From: Pseudomonas petrae
GTDB lineage: Bacteria; Pseudomonadota; Gammaproteobacteria; Pseudomonadales; Pseudomonadaceae
DNA: 64,000 nucleotides
Direction of reading: 5' to 3'
Assembly (NCBI RefSeq): GCF_021728295.1
Contig: NZ_JAKJXE010000014.1
Coordinates: 1-64,000 of the forward strand
Positions 52,248 through 61,403 of this stretch are shown here, piece by piece (position 1 is the stretch's first letter; every line of letters begins with the position of its first letter). The position numbers were made by a program, and so were the translations under genes. The notes beneath the pieces were generated by a model. It saw nothing but the letters and a program-made list of their open reading frames with translations. It was not told where the DNA came from and made no database searches.

Positions 52248-55200
52248 TCATTGGCCTAAGCGGCCACCCGCGTCAGCTTCAGTTGTAGCCTCAGGTTCTG
52301 GCACCGCGGCGAAGTCGACCACGACCGGCGCGGTGACGGCGTCATCGGCCAAGCTAGGAGCGACGTCCAATCGAGATTGAGCCAGCAGATCGTTCAGCGC
52401 CACGTGCAGCTTTTGCAACGCCCCCTGTTTATCCACCCACCAGTCGGTGGACCACAGCCTCAGCAGGTTCCAGCCCAGGCCACTGAGAATCGCCCCGCGC
52501 ACTTTGTCCCGATCCCGCGCGGTGGCAGCGCTGTGATACGTGGCGCCGTCGCACTCAACACCCGCCAGGTAGTCGCCCGGCCGATCAGGGTGAACGATGC
52601 CCAGATCGATGCGGAAACGTGACACGCCGATCTGCGGGACGACCTGCCAGCCCAGTTGCCTCAGCCCTTGGGCGACGGCCTCCTCGAACGGCGAGTCATA
52701 ACCGCCTACCGAGCCTTGGATCGCCTCCGCCAGCGCCTTCGGCCCACGCTGAGCGAACTCGATGAAGTGCTTCAAATCGCGCACGGCCCGCGCATTGGTG
52801 CGGTTGAGGTCAATCATCGACGGATCGAACGAGGTGAACACCAGCATTTCCCGGCGGGACCGGGTGATGGCAACGTTGAGCCGGCGCCACCCGCCGTCTT
52901 TGTTGAGCGGCCCGAAGTTCATCGACATCACCGGCGCACCGGCTTCGGTGGGGCCATAACCAATGCCAAGCATGATCAGGTCACGCTCGTCGCCCTGGAC
53001 CGTTTCAAGGTTTTTGACCACCACCGGCTCGGTCTGGGTGTCCTGGAAGAACGGCTCGATCTGCGGGTATTGCTTGCGGGCCGCGTCCAGCAGGTCGTTG
53101 ATCAGCTTCTGCTGATCCGAGTTGAGGGTGATGATGCCGATGGAATGACCCGCCGCCACAAACACAGGGTCGGTGAGGCGCTTGACGGTTTCATTGACGA
53201 TGGCTTGGGCTTCGGCCTGGTTGTAGCGCCCCTTGCCTTTGGCATACACGCCCTCGACCTTGCGCCACTCCACCGCACTGGCGCGGGTTTCCGCCGCCGG
53301 GAAGGTGATCAGGTTGCTGTCGTAGTAACGGTGGTTGGAGAAAGCAATCAGGCTTTCATGGCGACTGCGGTAGTGCCAACTCAAGCTGTGACTTGGCACC
53401 CCTGCCCCCAGGCATTCGTCGAGGATGCTTTCCATGTCTTCGGCCGTGTCGTCGTCGCCGGCATTCGGGCCACGGCTGAAGAAGTTGGTCGGCGGCATCT
53501 GCCGAGGGTCACCGGCGATAATCACCTGCTTGCCCCGGGCAATCGACCCTATGGCGTCCCACGGCGCGATCTGCGACGCCTCGTCGAAGATCACCAGATC
53601 GAACGGCGGCTGGTCGGCGGGCAGGAACTGCGCAATCGACAACGGGCTCATGAGCATGCACGGGGCCAGGCGATTCAGCGCATCGCCCATCTCGATCGCC
53701 AGTTGCCGGACCGGTTTGTGCCGGCGCGACTTCTGCAACTCATGCTTGAGGATGGCAAAGCCGCTGCTTTTGGGGATGTCGTTCTTGGACGGAATCAAGC
53801 CGCAGAGCTTGGCCCGGATATAGCGCACGGTCAGTTTCGCGAGCTCGTCGTCCAGGCGCACGAATGCGCCGATGTCACTCATGTGCTCGGCCGCCACGAA
53901 ATTGCGCAGCAACGGTTCGCCGTCGATGCCCTGGGTCGCGAACCAGTGAGCATAGGCCGTGACGAAGGTCTCCTCGGCGGCAGACGGCAACAGGCTGCCG
54001 GTTTCCAGTGCCCGGGCCAGATTGGCCAGGCCGGCCTCGGCCGCCTGTTCGCGCACCCGGCACCAGTCGCACCACGCCTTGAGCTGCGCTTCCTGCTGCT
54101 GAATGGCGAGTGACGTCGCCCTAAGCGCAGCCGCGCTCGGCTGTGTCTCGGTGCCTGTGCCCGCCAGGCCGGTGAACAACCGCGCGGCCGCCCCAACGCG
54201 TAACAACGCCTGTTGCAAGGTCGATACGGCGATAGCGATTTGCCCACTCGGCGCCAACATGTCGTTCGCGTCGATCACCAGACGCGCAACGGCGCCGCGC
54301 AACGCAACCAGGTGTTCGGGTGATTCGGCCAACCCGATCAGCATGCCGCGCAAACGCTCAGCCAGGGTCACGGCCTGCAGCGTGCGCACCGGGTCGCTGT
54401 TCAGGCCTTGCCAGCCGGGGATCGACTGCATGTCGCTGGCCAACGCATCCAGCTCCATGAGTTGAGCCTGCAGGCGTTCAAAAATGGTGAGGTCGCCGAC
54501 GGTGTCCGGCAGGCCTGCCGCGCCACCGAGAGAGGCGAGTTTCTTCGCCACCTTTTTCTTGGCGAACGTCGCCAGGAACCAGAACTTGCCCTCGGCTTCG
54601 TGCCATTCGTTGCGCATTGGCGAGACCGGTACACGACGGCACGCTTCATCGGCGTAATCCAGTGACAGGGTTTCTTCAAGCTCCCGATAGCTCTCGAGCA
54701 ACTGGCAACTGCGCCGGGCCGCCTCGATACGCGCGGCAGCATCGGGTGCAAAGGCAAACGACAGGTTCAGGCCATGGGATTCAAAGATCAGGGCGGTCAG
54801 ATCATGCAGCTGCTGGACCTGGGCTACTTCAGCCACTGGCAATGGCATGTGGGTCAGTGCCAGCAGCCGTTCGCTGGCGGCATTCAATTCATCGAGCGCC
54901 TGGGGCACTTCCCTTGCGGCACCGGCAATCTGTGCCTGCCAGGCGTTCGACCATTGGGTCTGCGCCAGGGCGCCGAATTTTCCTGACAGGTCGCGAGCGG
55001 CAGTGCCATTGAGGCCAAGGCGACGGGCGAGATCCAGCAACTCGGCGTACTCGGCCCCATCGTGTTGCGTGCCCGTCTCCCAGCCCAGCCTTGGCGTCTG
55101 AGGGCCGTGGTCGCGAACCACCCGACCGATCGACTGGTGCAGGGTCAGGCCGTTATCCCAGCGTCGGTGCAGCACGTCGACCAACTGATTGAGCCGTGAG

Positions 55201-57527
55201 CGCAGGGTCTGCAAGCGCGCGGCTTCCCGTTCCCATTCCTCGGCGCTCAAGGCCTCACTGACGTCCCAGGCGCGGTCCAGCTGCTTGAGCACTTCAACCT
55301 TCGACGCCTTGCTTGAATGCAGCTCCAGACAGAACTCGCCCAGGCCCTTTTCGGCCAGGCGACGAAACACCACGTCAAGGGCCGCGCGTTTCTCTGCCAC
55401 GAACAGCACACGGCGACCGAGGGCCAGGTTGTGGGCAATCATGTTGGCGATGGTCTGGGATTTACCGGTGCCGGGCGGACCGTCCATGACAAAGCTATGG
55501 GTGTTGGCCGATGCCACGACCGCTGCCAATTGCGAAGAGTCGGCCGGCAAGGGTGCAAAGAGCTGAGCCGGGGTGACTGACGCATCCAGACGCTCGGGCC
55601 GGGGGAATTCGGCCGAGCCCGAAAAGCCCTCACCCGCTGCGTCGGGGTCCAGCAGATGCTTGACCAAAGGGCTTTGCAGCAGCTGCGCCGCGTTGGCGTT
55701 CAGGTCTTTCCACATCAGGTATTTGGCAAACGAGAAGGTGCCCAGCACCAGCTCGGTGCTCACCTCGAATCCAGGCACATCGCGCACGGCCCGGCGCACG
55801 CTGTTCCAGATGCCGGCCACATCAATGCCGCTCCCATCGCTGGGCAGCTCACCGTCCAGCCCGGGAATCAACAGCTCGAAGTCGTGGCGCAGCAGCTCAA
55901 GCAAGGTCAGGTTGAAGCGCGGCTCCTCGTCGAGCAGGCTCAACGTGACGCCGGACAAGGCGCTTTTACGCTCGAGTTTCACCGGCAGCAGAATAAGAGG
56001 CGCTGAATAGGTTTTCGGGTCGTCAGCGCTTTTCTTCCACTTCAGGAAACCGATGGCCAGGAACAGTGTGTTGGCCCCGCCTTCCTCCAGATCGCTGCGA
56101 GCCTTGCGGAACAGGTCGATCAGCGTGGCTTCAAGCTTGACCTTCTCCAGACTGGCCAGGACTTCGCCGCGCGCCAGTGCCTGACGGGCCACTTCGTTTA
56201 CCAGGCTTTCGTTGTTCTGTTGTTCATACAAGGCCTCATCACGGCCGCTGCTTTTCAGATCAGGTACGGCCACCACGCGGATGCGCTGACCGCTGGAGAG
56301 CAGGTCTTCAAGGGCCGCCGGATCGGGGCACAGCAGACGCACACCTTTGGCGCTGTCCGGCAAATGCAGCAGACGATTGCGCGTGGTCAAATCGAGCAGT
56401 TTGCGTTGCCACAGGGTCAGTTTTCCGGCCGGGCCCGAGGCGTCTTCATTGATCTCGACATCGAACGCCGGCAGCGACGGCGCTTCCTCCAGCCCTTCAA
56501 TCACAGGCGGTGCATCGTCGGCGCCATCGACTGGAGCAACCGCTGACACCAGCGCCATCGGGCGAATCTTCTGCATCCGGGCGCGGTGCACATCGATGGC
56601 CATGATGAACTGCTCGTCGTTGAGCTCCCGCTCGGCGGCGGCCACCGCCCGGGAAAAACTTGGCGCGGGCGCCTGGGTCGCGAGGGTCGTCTCGAAGACC
56701 ACCATTTCTTTCAAATCGAGACGCTTGCGCACGGCCGACGCTTCATCGGTCAGCAACTGGGAAAATTCCTGAGGCTGCAACCAGACGCCGGCAAACGCAT
56801 GGCCCTTGGTCATGACCAGGAGTGCATTCAAGCCGGCCTGCTCCAGCGCGGCCGCAAAAAGCAGCGCGGTATCCAGACAGGTCGCCACGCCGTTTTCCAG
56901 CACCACACTCGGCGGCCTGATTTTCTGGCCCTGCTGCTCGAAACTGGCGGGTGGCAACGCATAGCTCAATTGAAAGCTGCACACCCCCGACCAGATGGCG
57001 GAGGCCAGCTCCCAGGTGCGCGTGCGGGATTTGCTTTCGTAGCCGTCGATGCCGTCTTTCTTGCCGGCACGGCGCAGCACTTGCGAGGCCGCTTTCAACA
57101 CGCGGTCTACCGCAGGGTCATTGGGCATGCAGAACGCGGCGAGCAGTTCCGGCATCGCGCTCAACCCGCCCCATTCGGTCCGGGCGAGCAGTTCGGTGGG
57201 GAAGCGCTGTTCGACGAGCACAGTCTCGCCTTGGGATACGCGCATTACCACGTCGGCGCTCAGGCTTTCCGTCAGGCCGGACAGGTAACCGGCGTTCAGC
57301 TTGATGTCGCGTTCCGGGATGCTGAGGCGATCACCGGGATGGATGCGGTCGATATTCCAGCTTCGGCTTTCAACGAAATCAGGGTCGGTGCTCAGCGTCA
57401 GCACCAGGTTTTCGAGGGTGGTGTCTTCCTGGTTCCAGAGGCTCAATTCACGCACGAGGGGAACGGCATTCTGGTGGGAGGCGAAGCCGATCTTGCGAGC
57501 GATCAGCGCTTCAATCTTGATGTTCAT
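52248..57527 (-). CDS. DUF4011 superfamily 1 helicase with Vsr/MTES-like nuclease (defence-type)
   Basis: 1759 residues. Residues 1-110 form a beta-rich domain. Residues 205-255 are transglutaminase-like (ENGVATCLDTALLFAAALEQ with C217; H243 in KGHAFAGVW). DUF4011 starts near 369 (KLTLWQRKLLDLTTRNRLL). Walker A is GPPGTGKS 683-690, and a long helical insert separates it from the DEAS box (about 1311) with AGDPRQMPP. C-terminal SF1 motifs include SWHYRSRHESLI and LNVAITRSRRE. Residues 1612-1695 are a PD-(D/E)xK fold (D1641, E1658, D1660), like Vsr/MTES nucleases. The family's DUF3320 is not evident. The architecture is reported in anti-phage surveys (DUF4011-helicase-Vsr). There are no partner genes. 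Confidence 0.9.
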   Translation of the reverse strand: MNIKIEALIARKIGFASHQNAVPLVRELSLWNQEDTTLENLVLTLSTDPDFVESRSWNIDRIHPGDRLSIPERDIKLNAGYLSGLTESLSADVVMRVSQGETVLVEQRFPTELLARTEWGGLSAMPELLAAFCMPNDPAVDRVLKAASQVLRRAGKKDGIDGYESKSRTRTWELASAIWSGVCSFQLSYALPPASFEQQGQKIRPPSVVLENGVATCLDTALLFAAALEQAGLNALLVMTKGHAFAGVWLQPQEFSQLLTDEASAVRKRLDLKEMVVFETTLATQAPAPSFSRAVAAAERELNDEQFIMAIDVHRARMQKIRPMALVSAVAPVDGADDAPPVIEGLEEAPSLPAFDVEINEDASGPAGKLTLWQRKLLDLTTRNRLLHLPDSAKGVRLLCPDPAALEDLLSSGQRIRVVAVPDLKSSGRDEALYEQQNNESLVNEVARQALARGEVLASLEKVKLEATLIDLFRKARSDLEEGGANTLFLAIGFLKWKKSADDPKTYSAPLILLPVKLERKSALSGVTLSLLDEEPRFNLTLLELLRHDFELLIPGLDGELPSDGSGIDVAGIWNSVRRAVRDVPGFEVSTELVLGTFSFAKYLMWKDLNANAAQLLQSPLVKHLLDPDAAGEGFSGSAEFPRPERLDASVTPAQLFAPLPADSSQLAAVVASANTHSFVMDGPPGTGKSQTIANMIAHNLALGRRVLFVAEKRAALDVVFRRLAEKGLGEFCLELHSSKASKVEVLKQLDRAWDVSEALSAEEWEREAARLQTLRSRLNQLVDVLHRRWDNGLTLHQSIGRVVRDHGPQTPRLGWETGTQHDGAEYAELLDLARRLGLNGTAARDLSGKFGALAQTQWSNAWQAQIAGAAREVPQALDELNAASERLLALTHMPLPVAEVAQVQQLHDLTALIFESHGLNLSFAFAPDAAARIEAARRSCQLLESYRELEETLSLDYADEACRRVPVSPMRNEWHEAEGKFWFLATFAKKKVAKKLASLGGAAGLPDTVGDLTIFERLQAQLMELDALASDMQSIPGWQGLNSDPVRTLQAVTLAERLRGMLIGLAESPEHLVALRGAVARLVIDANDMLAPSGQIAIAVSTLQQALLRVGAAARLFTGLAGTGTETQPSAAALRATSLAIQQQEAQLKAWCDWCRVREQAAEAGLANLARALETGSLLPSAAEETFVTAYAHWFATQGIDGEPLLRNFVAAEHMSDIGAFVRLDDELAKLTVRYIRAKLCGLIPSKNDIPKSSGFAILKHELQKSRRHKPVRQLAIEMGDALNRLAPCMLMSPLSIAQFLPADQPPFDLVIFDEASQIAPWDAIGSIARGKQVIIAGDPRQMPPTNFFSRGPNAGDDDTAEDMESILDECLGAGVPSHSLSWHYRSRHESLIAFSNHRYYDSNLITFPAAETRASAVEWRKVEGVYAKGKGRYNQAEAQAIVNETVKRLTDPVFVAAGHSIGIITLNSDQQKLINDLLDAARKQYPQIEPFFQDTQTEPVVVKNLETVQGDERDLIMLGIGYGPTEAGAPVMSMNFGPLNKDGGWRRLNVAITRSRREMLVFTSFDPSMIDLNRTNARAVRDLKHFIEFAQRGPKALAEAIQGSVGGYDSPFEEAVAQGLRQLGWQVVPQIGVSRFRIDLGIVHPDRPGDYLAGVECDGATYHSAATARDRDKVRGAILSGLGWNLLRLWSTDWWVDKQGALQKLHVALNDLLAQSRLDVAPSLADDAVTAPVVVDFAAVPEPEATTEADAGGRLGQ

Positions 57528-57680
57528 TCACGGGATCCTGAAGCTGCGAGCGCAGGCCCCCTGTAGAGGCCGCCAAATGGCGCCTATAGTCCATGAGTAA
57601 TCGGTGGTTGTGAATGTGTTTGTCAGTCAATCAGCCCGCCGGGCAAACGTTGCCGTCTGGTAGGCCGTCGGGCGAGCTTT

Positions 57681-58050
57681 CAGTGGGACCGGCTTTAGCC
57701 GGGAAGGCGTCAGGTTTCACACCGCAAAATCGACGGCGCACATTCAGGCCTCTTCCCGACTGAAGCCGGTCCCACTGAGATCAAAAACCCCCGCCACTGA
57801 ACCACCGCGCATATTCAGTGGGACCGGCTTTAGCCGGGAAGGCGTCAGGTGTCACGCCACAAAATCGACGGCGCACATTCAGGCCTCTTCCCGACTGAAG
57901 CCGGTCCCACTGAGATCAAAAACAGCCGCCACTGACACACCGCGCGCATTCAGTGGGACCGGCTTTAGCCGGGAAGGCGTCAGGTGTCACGCCACAAAAT
58001 TGATGGCGTATGCACTGGCCTCTTCCCGGCTGAAGCCGGTCACACTGAGA
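57681..58050. repeat. Tandem array of three 135-bp BIME units (paired REPs)
   Basis: cagtgggaccggctttagcc recurs at 57681, 57816 and 57951, a constant 135-bp period. Each unit carries a forward REP, a spacer (gtcaggtgtcacgcc then aaaat), an inverted REP (cctcttcccgactgaagccg) and a linker with tgagatcaaaa. The third unit is slightly diverged. The array fills most of the 546 bp between the DUF4011 gene and the GGDEF gene; 57528-57680 shows nothing else. Confidence 0.92.
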
Positions 58051-58073
58051 TCAAAAGCTGCGTCCCAACGCCC

Positions 58074-59126
58074 TCACTCCGCCCGCATCACCCGATTGCG
58101 CCCCTCCTGCTTGCCCTCATACAAACGCTGATCCGCCCGGTTCAGCGCATCCCGGAACGTTTCCCCATCCTGCAGAATGGCCACCGCAAGGGTCGCCGTG
58201 AGGTTCAGGCTCATCTGCCTGATCTCCCCGGCCTGCTCGCGAATGTGCGTCAGTATCCGCTCCGCGATCAGTTGCGCATCCTCCAGGGTGGTGTTGGGCA
58301 TCAAGACCAGAAACTCCTCGCCGCCCCAGCGCGCCGCGATGTCGGTGGTGCGCACGCATCGGGCGATGACGTCGGCCACCTGCTGCAGCACCACGTCGCC
58401 CATGTCGTGTCCGTACTGGTCGTTGATCTGCTTGAAATGATCGATGTCGATCAGCACCAGCGCCGTGGGGATCTCGCGGCGGCCGCCGCCCAACTGACGC
58501 AAGCGCTGAAGCACGCGGCGCCGGGTGTAGAGGTTGGTCAGGCTGTCGCGATGGGCCGAGTGATAGAGGTTCATGTGCATGGACAGGTTGAAGCGCACCG
58601 ACAACGCCGTGGCGTGCAGCAACAACGCGGTGGCGGTCAATGCGTTGGCCGCGCCGAACAGGTCCTGGGCGTTCTCGCTGATGCTGATGACGGGCACTTT
58701 GTTGCGCAGGAGGTACCCGCCCACCGTGACGATAAGCACGGCAGCGCTCAGGCAGCCGCGGCGCACCGGCGAGGAATGAAAGCCGAAGGCGATGATCGGT
58801 ACGATGCAGAAGACGTACAGGTGGAAGTTGCTGTCCCAGCCCAGGACCCAAGTGGCGATGGCCGCGTGGGCGATGATTTCGATGCAGATGAGCATGCCGG
58901 CGCATCGGTACAAGCGACGCTTGATCGCCAGCAGGCACGCGATATAGGCCATGACGCTGGCCGCATTGGTGGCCCACATCACGGACAGACCCACAACCAG
59001 GAACAGACCGAGCAGGAGCACGTGTATCGCGAACGCGATTTGCACAATGGGAATGATGTGTTTCCAGTATTCGACGGTGGCTTCCCGAGTTACCTGAGTG
59101 CGGTCATCGGCGGTGAGGGTATTCAT
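58074..59126 (-). CDS. Membrane-bound diguanylate cyclase
   Basis: 350 residues. About six hydrophobic segments (residues 25-175) form an N-terminal sensor. The GGDEF domain (about 190-345) starts with DSLTNLYTRR, has the substrate motif LIDIDHFKQIND, and an intact active site GGEEF (268-272). The product-inhibition site RTTD lies exactly five residues before it (259-262). It should make c-di-GMP from GTP with feedback inhibition. The signal is unknown. It lies right next to the REP array. Confidence 0.92.
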   Translation of the reverse strand: MNTLTADDRTQVTREATVEYWKHIIPIVQIAFAIHVLLLGLFLVVGLSVMWATNAASVMAYIACLLAIKRRLYRCAGMLICIEIIAHAAIATWVLGWDSNFHLYVFCIVPIIAFGFHSSPVRRGCLSAAVLIVTVGGYLLRNKVPVISISENAQDLFGAANALTATALLLHATALSVRFNLSMHMNLYHSAHRDSLTNLYTRRRVLQRLRQLGGGRREIPTALVLIDIDHFKQINDQYGHDMGDVVLQQVADVIARCVRTTDIAARWGGEEFLVLMPNTTLEDAQLIAERILTHIREQAGEIRQMSLNLTATLAVAILQDGETFRDALNRADQRLYEGKQEGRNRVMRAE

Positions 59127-59369
59127 CAGGATTTCTCAGAGGAAATAAGTACGGTGGGATAGGAGGTCGCTAAGGACAGTGTCCGGCGTGACGCAATATC
59201 GCGATTCTGAATAGCTTTAATCCCAGTTTGATCTGCTTGCAGACCTTTGATTTCCCGGCATTTTTAAAGTTTAGGCCTTTTGCCAGTATTTTATTTCCCG
59301 CCTGCCTAAAACCAACTAAAAACCGCGAGGGTTATTGAAGTACGCGCAGGGAGCCTTTGCGTTCTGCCC
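59127..59369. other. Intergenic region, AT-richer than its surroundings
   Basis: This lies between the start of the diguanylate cyclase and a degraded gene. It contains T/A runs (ttttaaagtttaggcctttt) but no conserved ORF. The cyclase promoter must lie here; I cannot assign its boxes. Confidence 0.4.
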
Positions 59370-59715
59370 ATGACCAGAGGAACTGCCACTGGATCTGCGA
59401 TGACCGAGTTAAACCTGCCGGCTACGACAATCTTGTCTACCGGGGCATTCCCAAGGCGTCGTGCGTGGCGGTCTGAACCTGGCGAGCAGCGGCAGTTGGC
59501 AGTTGGCAGTTGGCAGCGGTATCGCGCAAGTGGCCCAGGCCGTTGGCGGCAAGATTCAGGAGCAGCTGCGTGCCCAGGGCATCGACTTCAATCTGGACGA
59601 TATCCAGGGTGAATCGAACAGGCCACGCGTCAGACCGGCAAGCCTGAGCTGGACCCGAACGCCGTCAAGCAGGACGTCGCCACGACCCAGGAAGTGTCCA
59701 AGCGTCGCGTTTAGC
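59370..59715 (+). pseudogene. Unidentified frameshifted gene with 7-bp tandem repeat
   Basis: Three reading frames in succession give protein-like sequence: GYDNLVYRGIPKASCVAV, then LNLASSGSWQLAVGSGIAQV and GGKIQEQLRAQGIDFNLDDI, then TGKPELDPNAVKQDVATTQE with KRRV and a TAG at 59713. No single frame is open throughout, so at least two frameshifts separate them. A (ggcagtt) repeat, 3.7 copies at 59491-59516, sits at the junction of the first two parts. I do not recognise the family. The Gly/Ala-rich middle could be a membrane segment. Confidence 0.45.
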
Positions 59716-59720
59716 GCAAA

Positions 59721-59752
59721 AAAATGGCCCGATCCTGTGATCGGGCCATTTT
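59721..59752. terminator. Bidirectional rho-independent terminator
   Basis: aaaatggcccgatc (59721-59734) pairs perfectly with gatcgggccatttt (59739-59752) around ctgt. The A-run at 59718-59724 and the T-run at 59749-59752 serve both strands. It closes the ArsR gene (minus) and the degraded gene (plus). Confidence 0.88.
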
Positions 59753-59796
59753 CGTTTCAGGGCAACCTCTGCCCCGACCATCTGAAACGGTGGTGC

Positions 59797-60096
59797 TCAA
59801 TCCTGCGCCAGGATGATGCGCAGCAAACCCGGAAAGCGGACATCCAGCTCTTCGGCGCGCAGGGAATTCATGTGGGTGGTGCCGATGTTGCGCGTGTGCA
59901 CCAGGCCCGCGTCGCGCAGGACCCGGAAGTGATGGGACATGCTGGACTTGGGCCGCCCGCCGTCGAGCTCACCGCAGGTCGCCTCGGCCACCGAGGAAAG
60001 ACGGCGAACGATGTCGAGACGTACGGGGTCACTTAATGCGTAAAGCAAACGCTCAAGTGTGAGTTCGGTCGGTAACGGATGTTTGAAGGCGCGCAT
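59797..60096 (-). CDS. ArsR-family transcriptional regulator
   Basis: 99 residues from ATG 60096; ATGs at 60105 and 60108 are close alternatives. The winged helix runs from LLYALSDPVRLDIVRRLSSV to MSHHFRVLRDAGLVHTRNIG (SxSHHLRxLxxAGLV type). ArsR metal-binding Cys motifs (CxC) are absent; one Cys precedes the recognition helix (ATCGELDGGRPKSS). It is divergent from xenA (60182), 85 bp between starts, and is a plausible regulator of it. Confidence 0.88.
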   Translation of the reverse strand: MRAFKHPLPTELTLERLLYALSDPVRLDIVRRLSSVAEATCGELDGGRPKSSMSHHFRVLRDAGLVHTRNIGTTHMNSLRAEELDVRFPGLLRIILAQD

Positions 60097-60181
60097 GCCG
60101 CACATCATAGCGAGGGGTTTCATCTTCCGCCATATTTCGAATACTATCGAACAAGCGAATTCAATCATCAGGAGTATTTCC

Positions 60182-61273
60182 ATGTCTGCATTGTTCGAAC
60201 CCTTCACGCTGAAGGACGTGACCCTGCGTAACCGCATCGCCATTCCTCCAATGTGCCAGTACATGGCAGACAACGGCGTCATCAACGAGTGGCACCACGT
60301 TCACCTCGCGAGCATGGCCCGCGGCGGCGCCGGTCTGGTGGTCGTCGAAGCCACTGCCGTCTCCCCGGAAGGCCGCATCACTCCGGGTTGCGCCGGTATC
60401 TGGAGCGACGAGCACGCCCAGGCGTTCATCCCTGCCGTGCAAGCGATCAAGGCAGCCGGTTCGATCCCGGGCATCCAGATCGCCCACGCCGGTCGCAAGG
60501 CCAGCGCCAACCGTCCATGGGAAGGCGACGACCACATGGCCGCCGATGACGCCCGTGGCTGGCAGACCATCGCGCCCTCGCCCATCGCCTTTGGCGCCAA
60601 CCTGCCGAAAGTCCCGCAGGAAATGACCCTCGACGACATCGCCCGGGTCAAGCAGGACTTCGTCGACGCCGCGCGCCGCGCGCGTGAAGCAGGCTTTGAG
60701 TGGATCGAGCTGCACTTCGCCCACGGCTACCTGGGCCAGAGCTTCTTCTCCGAACACTCCAACCAGCGCACTGACGCCTACGGTGGCAGCTTCGACAACC
60801 GCAGCCGCTTCCTGCTGGAAACCCTCGCCGCCGTGCGTGAAGTCTGGCCGGAAAACCTGCCCCTGACCGCGCGCTTCGGTGTGATCGAGTACGACGGCCG
60901 TGACGAGCAGACCCTCAGCGAATCCATCGAACTGGCGCGCCGCTTCAAGGCTGGCGGTCTCGATCTGCTGAGCGTCAGCGTCGGTTTCACCATCCCGGAA
61001 ACCAACATCCCGTGGGGCCCGGCCTTCATGGGCCCGATCGCCGAACGCGTCCGCCGCGAAGCGGGTATCCCGGTGACGTCGGCATGGGGTTTTGGCGATC
61101 CAAAACTGGCTCAGGCCGCTGTGCAAAACGGTCAGCTGGACCTCGTGTCGATCGGCCGGGCGCACCTGGCGGATCCGCATTGGCCGTACTTCGCCGCCAA
61201 AGAGCTGGGCGTCGACAAAGCTTCGTGGACGCTGCCTGCGCCGTACGCGCACTGGCTGGAACGCTATCGTTAA
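60182..61273 (+). CDS. xenA: Xenobiotic reductase XenA (old yellow enzyme)
   Basis: 363 residues, the exact length of Pseudomonas XenA, and matching it nearly throughout as far as I recall. Catalytic and FMN-binding features are C25 (IPPMCQYM, which tunes the flavin), and H178, H181 and Y183 (WIELHFAHGYLGQ). The GRAHLADPHW region and PAPYAHWLERYR C-terminus fit. It is an NADPH-dependent FMN enzyme reducing activated alkenes (e.g. enones) and nitrate esters or nitroaromatics. caggag precedes ATG 60182. A terminator follows at 61290. The divergent ArsR may regulate it. Confidence 0.96.
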   Translation: MSALFEPFTLKDVTLRNRIAIPPMCQYMADNGVINEWHHVHLASMARGGAGLVVVEATAVSPEGRITPGCAGIWSDEHAQAFIPAVQAIKAAGSIPGIQIAHAGRKASANRPWEGDDHMAADDARGWQTIAPSPIAFGANLPKVPQEMTLDDIARVKQDFVDAARRAREAGFEWIELHFAHGYLGQSFFSEHSNQRTDAYGGSFDNRSRFLLETLAAVREVWPENLPLTARFGVIEYDGRDEQTLSESIELARRFKAGGLDLLSVSVGFTIPETNIPWGPAFMGPIAERVRREAGIPVTSAWGFGDPKLAQAAVQNGQLDLVSIGRAHLADPHWPYFAAKELGVDKASWTLPAPYAHWLERYR

Positions 61274-61289
61274 GCGTCCCGCGATAAAG

Positions 61290-61317
61290 AATGCCGCCCA
61301 TTGAGGCGGCATTTTTA
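61290..61317 (+). terminator. Rho-independent terminator of xenA
   Basis: aatgccgcc (61290-61298) and ggcggcatt (61304-61312) pair around cattga and are followed by tttattt, 17 bp after the xenA stop. Confidence 0.9.
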
Positions 61318-61403
61318 TTTGTCGACGGCACTGGTTACTATCCGCTGCCGGCCGCCTGTCGATGTGCCCTGCCCGATTTGAATTTCCATCCCAGGACCTG
61401 ACG

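Noticed and set aside
52656..54113. A 485-codon open frame opposite the DUF4011 helicase
   Set aside because: It is antisense to the helicase motifs and its composition is that of a reverse-complement shadow.
57681..58050. Possible CRISPR array
   Set aside because: The regular repeats are inverted REP pairs with near-identical spacers at a 135-bp period, and no cas gene is present.
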